This document shows positions 24,773 through 30,422 of a DNA stretch of 30,422 bases, piece by piece; positions within the stretch are counted from its first letter, which is position 1, and each line of letters opens with the position of its first letter. This DNA is from Aquificota bacterium (GTDB taxonomy: Bacteria > Thermosulfidibacterota > Thermosulfidibacteria > Thermosulfidibacterales > B14-G1): contig WFSL01000008.1 in the NCBI GenBank assembly GCA_015486015.1, positions 1 to 30,422 of the forward strand. The letters run 5' to 3'. The notes beneath the pieces are model-generated. The model did not search any database. It had not been told where the DNA came from and was given only the letters and a program-made list of their open reading frames with translations. The position numbers and the translations under genes are program-made.

Positions 24773-25505
24773 GGAGATGGTGATTTGGGGGATCAGGGCG
24801 GTGGAAGAGGCCCTGGCGTCTGAAACTCCTGTGCAGACATTGTACGTGCTCAAACAAGCCAAGGGAAAGGTGGAAAGATTGCTTCTTTTAGCCAGAAAGA
24901 GGGGGGCCAAGATTGTAGAGGTACCCAAGAAAGTGCTGGATCAATACTCACTGCATCATCAAGGTGTGGTCCTTCTTCTCTCCCCTGTAGAGCTTACACC
25001 CTGTGAGAGGGTGGTGGCGGAGGTGAAAATGAGGGGGGGAATCCCCCTTCTATTGGCCTTGGATGGGGTAGAGGATGCTGGCAACATGGGAGCTATTCTG
25101 CGGTCTGCAGAGGCCATGGGGGTCCACTGTGTGATGGTGCCTAAGAGAAGATCTGCATCCATAACCCCTGCTGTGGTTAGGTCTTCAGCGGGGGCCCTCT
25201 TCCATCTGGCCATAGATAAGGTGACCAATCTTTCCAGGGCCTTAAGAAAGATGAAAGATGAAGGGCTGTGGGTGGTAGGCACCCATCTGGAGAAGGGGAG
25301 TGCCCCGTGGGACGTGGATCTGACCTTGCCTCTGGTCGTGGTGGTGGGAAACGAAGAGCGAGGGATCTCCAGAATGGTGAGGAAGATCTGCGATTTTCTG
25401 GTAAAGATCCCTATGGAGGGAAAGGTAGGCTCCCTCAACGTGTCGGCAGCCACGGTGGTGTTGCTTTACGAGGTGCTACGTCAGAGGAAGGGCCGACTGC
25501 CTTAA
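24762..25505 (+). CDS. rlmB: TrmH/SpoU-family RNA 2'-O-methyltransferase, RlmB-like
   Basis: 247 residues. An N-terminal substrate-binding domain (VIWGIRAVEEALAS, then KVLDQYSLHHQGVVLLL) is followed by the knotted SPOUT methyltransferase fold. The three SpoU motifs are visible: DGVEDAGNMGAILRSAEAMGV, VVVVGNEERGISR and IPMEGKVGSLNVSAATVVLLYE. RlmB methylates G2251 of 23S rRNA; assignment to RlmB rather than a sister TrmH enzyme is likely from the N-terminal domain but not certain. The GTG at 24762 is given as start; ATG at 24777 (giving MVIWGIRAVEEAL) looks closer to the usual family start. The last 71 bases overlap the convergent Nudix gene. Confidence 0.9.
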   Translation: MVVEEMVIWGIRAVEEALASETPVQTLYVLKQAKGKVERLLLLARKRGAKIVEVPKKVLDQYSLHHQGVVLLLSPVELTPCERVVAEVKMRGGIPLLLALDGVEDAGNMGAILRSAEAMGVHCVMVPKRRSASITPAVVRSSAGALFHLAIDKVTNLSRALRKMKDEGLWVVGTHLEKGSAPWDVDLTLPLVVVVGNEERGISRMVRKICDFLVKIPMEGKVGSLNVSAATVVLLYEVLRQRKGRLP

Positions 25506-26064
25506 TAATGTTGCACAATTGGTCCAGGATTCGGGCTGTAGCCCCCCAGATGATCTCTCCCTGATAGTGGATAAGAAAAGTAGTGTAGTCCTTACCTTTC
25601 CATTGAAGCTTCTGAGGCTTAAAGGGGTGACGCTCCAGGATGTAATTCAAGGGTACAGTGAATATGGCAGCAACTTCCTTAGGATTTGGGGTGAAGAGGA
25701 TCTCTTCCCTTAAGTAAGCTACGAAAGGGTGAATGACAAAGGATGTTCCTCTGGTTTTCACAGGGGTCAGACTGCCCAGAATCTCCCATGCCGAAGGTGG
25801 GGCCCCTATCTCCTCCCACGTCTCCCTCAAGGCAGTGGATAGGAGGTCCTTATCCTCCTCTTCATAAGCCCCCCCGGGAAAGGATACCTGCCCTCCATGG
25901 AGAGAGCCATCTTCTGCCTTCCTCATGAAGAGGAGATGGATCTCTTCTGCCTTCTCCAGGAAGGGGACTAAAACAGCCGAGGGTATACGCTGCTGGGCTT
26001 CAATACTCCTGGGAATATGATCCTTGAAAGCCCTTTCCAGCTGCTCCAGGGTGATCCTTTTCAT
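25435..26064 (-). CDS. Nudix hydrolase, CoA pyrophosphatase (NudL) type
   Basis: 209 residues. The Nudix region GGAYEEEDKDLLSTALRETWEEIG (residues 64-87) binds the metal ions, and the preceding HGGQVSFPGG carries the GQVxFPGG pattern of the UPF0035/CoAse branch, which cleaves coenzyme A to 4'-phosphopantetheine and 3',5'-ADP. The characteristic ALREtwEEIG half of the box is intact. I chose the ATG at 26064 because AGGAG lies just ahead; an in-frame start at 26133 lacks one. The 3' end runs 71 bases into the convergent rRNA methyltransferase gene. It is divergent from the GDT1 gene, with about 110 bases between. Confidence 0.9.
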   Translation of the reverse strand: MKRITLEQLERAFKDHIPRSIEAQQRIPSAVLVPFLEKAEEIHLLFMRKAEDGSLHGGQVSFPGGAYEEEDKDLLSTALRETWEEIGAPPSAWEILGSLTPVKTRGTSFVIHPFVAYLREEILFTPNPKEVAAIFTVPLNYILERHPFKPQKLQWKGKDYTTFLIHYQGEIIWGATARILDQLCNIIKAVGPSSDVAPRKATPPWLPTR

Positions 26065-26174
26065 GTTTTTTCTCCTATCACAATTACCAAAGAAATCAAA
26101 GGATGCTTTGGGGAAGTGGATTCTGAGGCTCATATGTGCTACATGGCAAGGGACATTTCTGTTGAGGGGGAGTT

Positions 26175-26444
26175 ATGGATTGGAAGAGCCTGGTCACTGT
26201 CTTTTGGGCGGTGTTTTTGGCGGAGCTGGGAGACAAGACCCAGATGGCTGTCCTGGGTTTCTCTTCTTCTGCTAACTCCTTCTGGCCCGTCTTCGTGGGG
26301 GCCTCTATGGCCCTGGTATGCACCACCCTCTTAGCAGTGCTGGTGGGAGAGAGGCTGGCCTCTTGGCTTCCACTGGACTTGGTGAGAAGGGGAGGAGGCC
26401 TTCTATTAGTGGTCGTGGGCATTCTTATCTTCCTTCGTGGATGA
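26175..26444 (+). CDS. Half-size UPF0016/GDT1-family membrane transporter
   Basis: 89 residues with three membrane segments (about 5-20, 33-55, 68-86). The diagnostic ELGDKTQ motif (E-x-G-D-K-T) is in the first segment, residues 17-23. The UPF0016 family (TMEM165, Gdt1, MneA) transports manganese or calcium; most members have two such repeats in one chain, whereas this one has a single repeat and must dimerise if functional. No second half is found immediately next to it. A ribosome binding site, AGGGGGAG, precedes the ATG. The histidine-kinase gene follows after 40 bases. Confidence 0.85.
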   Translation: MDWKSLVTVFWAVFLAELGDKTQMAVLGFSSSANSFWPVFVGASMALVCTTLLAVLVGERLASWLPLDLVRRGGGLLLVVVGILIFLRG

Positions 26445-26484
26445 AAGAACTTGCGGGATTTAAAGTATTATATATTGGTGAGAG

Positions 26485-27525
26485 ATGAAAGGAAAACTGG
26501 ATTTCAGGGAGCTTCTTGAGGGCTTGGGTGAGCCTTACCTTTTCGTGGACGGGAGTGGAATGGTGGTCTATGGAAATCCACCTGCCAGAGAGACGTTCGC
26601 TTCTATGGGGCAGGTGGAGGGCAAGTCCTTGGAAGAGGTAGTAGCCAATAAAGGCTTGGCAGAAGCTCTTGCCAGGGTTTTGGAAGAAGGGAGGGCGATA
26701 AGGGGTTTCCCCCTGAACCTGGGGGCTGGTGACCACGAGCGTCATCTGTTGGCCAGCATTTATCCAATGGATACAGGTAAAAACAGGGGCGCTGGCATCC
26801 TCTTCAGGGATGTAACCCGCCTAAGGATGCTGGAGGAGAGAGAAGAGAAAGCCCTCACTATCTCATTGGTGGAGGAGGTATTAAGCAGGGCTTTCCATCA
26901 GTTAAAGGGACCCCTCACAGGTCTGAGGGGAGCTGTTCAACTTTTGGAGGAGGGAAACGGTGACCCCGCAGAGTACGCCCGCTTTATAAGAAGGGAAGTC
27001 CTCAGGCTCCAGCAATTGGTAGAAGATGCCCTGGACTTCTCCCGGCCTTTGGTGTTGGAGCGAGTTGAAACCAATGTCCACAGGGTGTTAGAGGAGGTGC
27101 TCAGTACCTTTAAGCATCAGGCCATGGTCCAAGGGGTAAAGGTTGAACGCTTGTATGACCCCAGCCTCCCCTCTATCATGGCAGATCCTTTCAGGCTTTA
27201 CCAGGTCTTTGCCAATCTGGTAAAAAACGCCTTAGAGGCCATGCCTCAGGGAGGCGTTCTAAGGGTGAAGACGGGTTTGGCCTGGAACAAGAGGCTGCTT
27301 CCGGGGGTAGATACTCTTTCTGTGCGAGTAGAGGATGAGGGGCCTGGCCTCTCTCCTCAGGTGGAGGAGCAGCTCTTCTCTCCCTTCAACACATCCAAGG
27401 CAAAGGGCACGGGGTTAGGGCTTTCTACGGCTTACAAGATCATCAAGTACCATCAGGGTCACCTTTGGTATAAGAGAGAAGGTTCTTGGACCGTCTTTGA
27501 GGTCCTGTTACCCATGGCGAGGTAG
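26485..27525 (+). CDS. Soluble PAS-domain sensor histidine kinase (NtrB-like)
   Basis: 346 residues. The order is a PAS domain (about 10-115, LGEPYLFVDGSGMVVYGNPPAR ... RGAGILFRDVTRLR), a short helix, a dimerisation and phospho-acceptor domain with H138 in SRAFHQLKGPLTGL, and the ATPase domain (N box NLVKNALEAM, G1 DEGPGLS, F box FSPFNTS, G2 GTGLGLS). There is no membrane segment or signal peptide, so it senses something in the cytoplasm, as NtrB does. The residue after the phospho-acceptor His, usually Glu or Asp and important for autophosphorylation, is Gln here. The response regulator gene starts five bases after its stop. The signal is unknown. Confidence 0.92.
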   Translation: MKGKLDFRELLEGLGEPYLFVDGSGMVVYGNPPARETFASMGQVEGKSLEEVVANKGLAEALARVLEEGRAIRGFPLNLGAGDHERHLLASIYPMDTGKNRGAGILFRDVTRLRMLEEREEKALTISLVEEVLSRAFHQLKGPLTGLRGAVQLLEEGNGDPAEYARFIRREVLRLQQLVEDALDFSRPLVLERVETNVHRVLEEVLSTFKHQAMVQGVKVERLYDPSLPSIMADPFRLYQVFANLVKNALEAMPQGGVLRVKTGLAWNKRLLPGVDTLSVRVEDEGPGLSPQVEEQLFSPFNTSKAKGTGLGLSTAYKIIKYHQGHLWYKREGSWTVFEVLLPMAR

Positions 27526-27530
27526 AATAT

Positions 27531-28835
27531 ATGGAGATTCTCGTAATAGACGATGACCCCAGTGTTCAGTGGATTATTCAAAAGGCTTTAGGTCGGTGTC
27601 ATAGGGTGCTGGAAGCCTCCACCTTAGGGGAAGCTCGTCCCCTGTTGGGGAAAGTGCAACTGGTCTTTTTGGACATCTATCTCCCCGATGGTTCGGGTTT
27701 GGATCTCTTGGAGGAACTCCTCCAGGGAGAAGCCCCTCCTCTTGTGGTCCTCATGACTGGGCGAGGGGGCCCTGAAACGGTGATAGAGGCAATGAAGAGG
27801 GGGGCAATGGACTATTTGCCTAAGCCGTTCGACTTGGCAAGGCTCAGGTCATTAGTGAGGGAGGCTGAAACCTTGGTCACCAGGGAGGAAGAAGAGGAGG
27901 ATAGCGAGGAGTTTGTCTCACGGTCCCCGGTAATGATAGAGGTCCTTAAACGGATGGGGCGGCTTGCAGCTACCGATCTTTCGGTCCTCATCACTGGTGA
28001 GGAGGGGGTAGGGAAGACAGCAGCCGCCCGATATATTCATGCCCACAGTGCCAGGAAAGAGGGGCCTTTTGTCATCTTTGCCCCTTTCAGGCTTCCCTCA
28101 CCCCGGGTGGAGACAGAGCTCTTTGGCAAAGGCGGCAAACTGGAGAGGGCCAAAGGGGGAACCTTGGTGATCCAACAGGTGGAGCAACTGGTACCCGAGA
28201 TTCAGGAGAAGCTTCTATCCGCTTTGGAAAGCGGGGAGTATTCAGTGCCGGGGGCCGGTTTTACCTCTCTGGATACCCGGGTTATAGCTACTACCAGCAG
28301 GGATCTGCCCCGTATGGTAGTGGAAGGGGGGTTCAACGAAGATCTCTTTTTAAGGCTCCAAACCCTCACCTTAGAGATTCCCCCTCTTAGAGAAAGGGCA
28401 GAAGATGTACCTCTTCTGGCAAATTATTTCCTCAAGAAGGCTGCTGGTGAAGGTAAAGTGAAGGGTTTTGCGCCCCAGGCTATAGAGGCCCTCATGAGAT
28501 ACCGGTGGCCTGGCAATGTTAGGGAGCTCAAAGAGGTAATTGAGAGACTGGTTTCTTTAGCTCGGGGTCAGCCTATTTCGGTGGATTTACTTCCCCTGGT
28601 CATCAGGGAGAATCGGGAGCAGCCACCCTTTGTCTCCTATCTGCGGAAAGAGGTGAAACGCATGCTAAGAGAGGGGGAGAGAGATATCTATGGCAAAATC
28701 GTGGACCAGGTGGAGAAAGTCTTGTTGGAAGAGGTGCTGAGCCAGACTCAGGGAAATCAGATCATGGCCTCCAGGATCCTGGGGCTCCACCGAAACACTA
28801 TTAGAAGGAAACTCCTCCTATTTAGCAGGGATTAG
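27531..28835 (+). CDS. NtrC-family response regulator with a degenerate AAA+ domain
   Basis: 434 residues: receiver domain 1-115 with a complete phospho-site (D7-D9, D48, T76, K98), AAA+ domain about 127-350, and a Fis-type helix-turn-helix at 408-430 (GNQIMASRILGLHRNTIRRKL). Walker A is intact (GEEGVGKT, 156-163), as is RWPGNVREL (325-333). Three elements needed for sigma-54 activation are missing. The GAFTGA loop is deleted: ELFG runs straight into KGGKLERAKGG at 196-210. The Walker B acidic pair is Gln215-Gln216 (GGTLVIQQVEQ), and the sensor I Asn is Ser (IATTSRDL). It probably binds DNA and perhaps ATP but should not remodel sigma-54 polymerase. I read the bases at 28117-28180 and they confirm these changes. 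Confidence 0.93.
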   Translation: MEILVIDDDPSVQWIIQKALGRCHRVLEASTLGEARPLLGKVQLVFLDIYLPDGSGLDLLEELLQGEAPPLVVLMTGRGGPETVIEAMKRGAMDYLPKPFDLARLRSLVREAETLVTREEEEEDSEEFVSRSPVMIEVLKRMGRLAATDLSVLITGEEGVGKTAAARYIHAHSARKEGPFVIFAPFRLPSPRVETELFGKGGKLERAKGGTLVIQQVEQLVPEIQEKLLSALESGEYSVPGAGFTSLDTRVIATTSRDLPRMVVEGGFNEDLFLRLQTLTLEIPPLRERAEDVPLLANYFLKKAAGEGKVKGFAPQAIEALMRYRWPGNVRELKEVIERLVSLARGQPISVDLLPLVIRENREQPPFVSYLRKEVKRMLREGERDIYGKIVDQVEKVLLEEVLSQTQGNQIMASRILGLHRNTIRRKLLLFSRD

Positions 28836-28975
28836 ACTCGGGCCCATCATATGACGGGGAAGCCTTCTCAACCATTACCCCCTGGGTCGACGCGCTGGAA
28901 TCCCTGGGCACCCTTTCGCCTGGGGAGTTAGAAGGCATTATGAAGCGTATGCACACACAAAAAGGAGCACTATAA
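28826..28975 (+). pseudogene. Start-less open frame between the response regulator and the Spy-like gene, possible gene remnant
   Basis: A frame open for 49 codons after a TAG at 28823 and ending in TAA at 28973. It encodes an acidic, protein-like stretch (for example ITPWVDALESLGTLSPGELE) but has no usable start codon until two Met near its end. It could be the tail of a lost gene or chance. No homologue is recognised. Low confidence. Confidence 0.2.
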
Positions 28976-28994
28976 ATCAGATGGGAGGTGCAGC

Positions 28995-29516
28995 ATGAAG
29001 GGTGTCTGTAAATATGGGCTGGTAATTGCGCTGCTGGTGAGCTTTCTGGGATTGCCCAGTGCCTCCTTGGCGGCCTCCAAGGTCAATGAGGCTCGCATTA
29101 TGGAGAAGGTAGAGACCATAAGGAACTGGAGACTCATGGATGTGCTGAACCTCTCTCAGGAAAGGGCCCAGAAGCTTTTCACCATATTGAGGGGGTTTGA
29201 CCTTCAGCGCAGAAAGTTGATGCAGGAGAGGAGGGTCCTTCGGGAGAAGCTTAGAAAGGCATCAAGAAGCAAAGCGGTGAAAGGGGATATAAGGGCCATA
29301 TCTTTAAAGTACCTCAATGTAGGAGTAGAGCTGGCCAGGTTAAGGGTAAAAGAGCTTAAGGCGCTGGAAAAGGAACTCTCTCCTCAAGAGGAGGCTAAAT
29401 ATGTGCTTTTCACAGAGCGTTTCAACAGAGAGATCATGAGGATGATAATCAGGGAGAGAATGCGACATGAAAGAAAGGCTAAGGACCTTAACAAGGAAGG
29501 ACTGGGTGAGCATTAA
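28995..29516 (+). CDS. Periplasmic Spy/CpxP/ZraP-like protein
   Basis: 173 residues. A clear signal peptide (positive start, hydrophobic core LVIALLVSFLGLP, cleavage near ASLA-AS at about residue 27) is followed by an all-helical, highly charged mature part. It has the LTxxQ-like segment LNLSQERAQKLFTIL (about residues 52-66) and a second LSPQEEAKYVLFTERF (about 129-144). This is the layout of the Spy/CpxP/ZraP periplasmic chaperone and metal-binding group. It lies 159 bases after an NtrC-type regulator and a kinase, as ZraP lies beside ZraSR in enterobacteria. GGGAGGTG precedes the ATG. No His- or Cys-rich metal site is obvious. Role is inferred. Confidence 0.78.
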   Translation: MKGVCKYGLVIALLVSFLGLPSASLAASKVNEARIMEKVETIRNWRLMDVLNLSQERAQKLFTILRGFDLQRRKLMQERRVLREKLRKASRSKAVKGDIRAISLKYLNVGVELARLRVKELKALEKELSPQEEAKYVLFTERFNREIMRMIIRERMRHERKAKDLNKEGLGEH

Positions 29517-29553
29517 CCTGATCCAACCCTCGACTTTACAGTGAGGATGGCAA

Positions 29554-30306
29554 ATGGAAATTTTGGGGTACTCCACGAAAAAGAACATGACAAAATCAAG
29601 CAACAGAAATTACGTCTATGACATAATAACTGCAACCTTTATATTTATTGCAATTGTTTTCTACCCAAACTCGCTGCATTCGAAAATTATAACTACTCTT
29701 CAAATCCCCAGATCTGAGAAGATAGTAGCATTAACTTTTGATGCGTGTGAAACAAGAACTCCTGCCTTCTTTGATTTGAAAATTCTGGACTATCTGCTGA
29801 GAAATAAGATACCTTTCACCCTTTTTATATCGGGAAAGTTCGCTAAACGTACAGTAAACGCCATGATTCTCAGGGAGTTATCCAGATACAATTTTGTCGA
29901 AATAGAAAATCACTCATTTAATCACTACCAACACATGGAAAAACTACCTGATAGAAAAATCACGGACGAAGTGAAAAGAACTGAGGCAATAATTTTTAGG
30001 ATCACTGGTAGAAAAACAAAATTTTTTAGATTTCCCGCTGGGAACTGCAACGCACATTCTGTAAAATTAGTGGAATCACTGGGCTATAAAGTCGTCCATT
30101 GGACCTTTGCCAGTGGAGATCCTGACAGAAACATTTCTCCCAAACAACTCATCAGATGGGTGCTAAGAAATGTTACGCCAGATTCCATTTTGATATTTCA
30201 CATAAATGGCAGAGGATATAGCACATCTCGTGCCCTGCCAGTAATTATGAAAGTTTTGAGAAACCGTGGATATAGATTTGTAAAATTAGAGGACGGGCTA
30301 AGATAA
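29554..30306 (+). CDS. Polysaccharide deacetylase (NodB-like) family protein, AT-rich
   Basis: 250 residues with a single N-terminal membrane anchor or signal peptide (about 22-42) and an extracytoplasmic NodB-like carbohydrate esterase domain. Motifs are TFDACETRTP (MT1; usually TFDDG, here the metal and base Asp pair is Asp followed by Ala-Cys-Glu), ENHSFNHYQHM (MT2 His ligands) and RFPAGNCNAHS (MT3). ILIFHIN near the end supplies the last His. It probably removes acetyl groups from a cell-wall or capsule sugar. The gene is clearly AT-richer than all others in the window, with many AAA, ATA and ATT codons, which suggests recent transfer. Its stop codon merges with a direct repeat. Confidence 0.85.
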   Translation: MEILGYSTKKNMTKSSNRNYVYDIITATFIFIAIVFYPNSLHSKIITTLQIPRSEKIVALTFDACETRTPAFFDLKILDYLLRNKIPFTLFISGKFAKRTVNAMILRELSRYNFVEIENHSFNHYQHMEKLPDRKITDEVKRTEAIIFRITGRKTKFFRFPAGNCNAHSVKLVESLGYKVVHWTFASGDPDRNISPKQLIRWVLRNVTPDSILIFHINGRGYSTSRALPVIMKVLRNRGYRFVKLEDGLR

Positions 30307-30422
30307 CTGACACGGCGAGGTGTCAGGTCTCAACATTTGACAAACTGCTTTGGGGGTGGTGGGGAGGCTTAAACTGACACGGCGAGGTGTCAGGTCTCAA
30401 CATTTGACAAACTGCTTTGGGG
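30305..30422. repeat. 51-bp direct repeat, two copies with 67-bp period, each with a hairpin
   Basis: 30305-30355 and 30372-30422 are identical over 51 bases, separated by 16 bases, and the second copy reaches the window edge. Each copy has a perfect seven-pair hairpin, CTGACAC-ggcgag-GTGTCAG (30307-30326 and 30374-30393), followed by a further TGTCA...TGACA inverted pair. The spacing is too short for CRISPR. The layout suggests insertion-sequence ends or a repeated palindromic element whose remainder lies beyond the window. Confidence 0.8.

Noticed and set aside
24959-25453. 164-codon antisense open frame within the rRNA methyltransferase gene
   Set aside because: It mirrors the codon pattern of the real gene, encodes low-complexity Ser/Thr/Pro-rich sequence and has no ribosome binding site.
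28900-28920. Sigma-54 promoter before the Spy-like gene (GG-N10-GC at about 28904)
   Set aside because: The GG and GC are spaced correctly, but CAC is out of register and the TT before GC is missing; the neighbouring regulator also lacks the sigma-54 contact loop.
30305-30422. CRISPR array
   Set aside because: The repeat is 51 bases and the spacer only 16, with no Cas genes nearby.

Overview
The window is a gene-dense bacterial chromosome segment carrying about 35 protein genes, with short or overlapping junctions and no rRNA or tRNA gene that I can find. Arginine is written mostly AGG/AGA, the proteins are rich in K/E/R, and the gene set (EtfAB with an acyl-CoA dehydrogenase, MetF, KamA-type radical SAM enzyme, PflA-like radical SAM enzyme, HD-GYP, NtrC-type regulator, VKOR-thioredoxin fusion) fits an anaerobic, probably thermophilic, deltaproteobacterial (Desulfobacterota-like) organism. 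That placement is an inference from gene content and codon use, not from a phylogeny.

Region 1 (1-3900): a DUF3147-like membrane protein converges on a minus-strand block that runs arsR-type regulator, acyl-CoA dehydrogenase, etfB, etfA. It looks like an acyl-CoA oxidation and electron-transfer unit. The dehydrogenase lacks the usual catalytic glutamate, and an 18-bp perfect palindrome lies in front of it. Region 2 (3900-9500): a structured, possibly mobile intergenic element, hsp20, an FAD-dependent dehydrogenase on the minus strand, then an MBL-fold hydrolase, MTA phosphorylase, a small unknown protein and a radical SAM enzyme. Region 3 (9500-15100): methyltransferase coupled to VKOR-thioredoxin, HIT protein, LapA-like protein, EamA transporter, HtpX protease (minus strand) and metF behind a hairpin-rich leader.

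Region 4 (15045-25505) has two divergent arms. The left arm (minus strand) is a five-gene, translationally coupled operon: HEAT-repeat protein, HD-GYP protein, a membrane protein with a broken HExxH site, a KamA/EpmB-like aminomutase and TlyA. The right arm (plus strand) starts from a good sigma-70-like promoter and runs aminopeptidase P, a paralogue of the left-arm membrane protein with an intact HExxH site, tyrS, DUF4416 and an RlmB-like methyltransferase. The intact/degenerate pair of putative membrane zinc peptidases is the most novel signal in the window.

Region 5 (25435-30422): a CoA-type Nudix hydrolase, a half-size GDT1 transporter, and a soluble PAS histidine kinase. These are followed by an NtrC-like regulator whose AAA+ domain has lost the GAFTGA loop, the Walker B acidic pair and the sensor I Asn, and then by a Spy/CpxP/ZraP-like periplasmic protein, giving a ZraPSR-like arrangement. 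The window ends with a clearly AT-rich polysaccharide deacetylase, probably transferred, whose stop codon abuts a 51-bp hairpin-bearing direct repeat that runs off the window edge.
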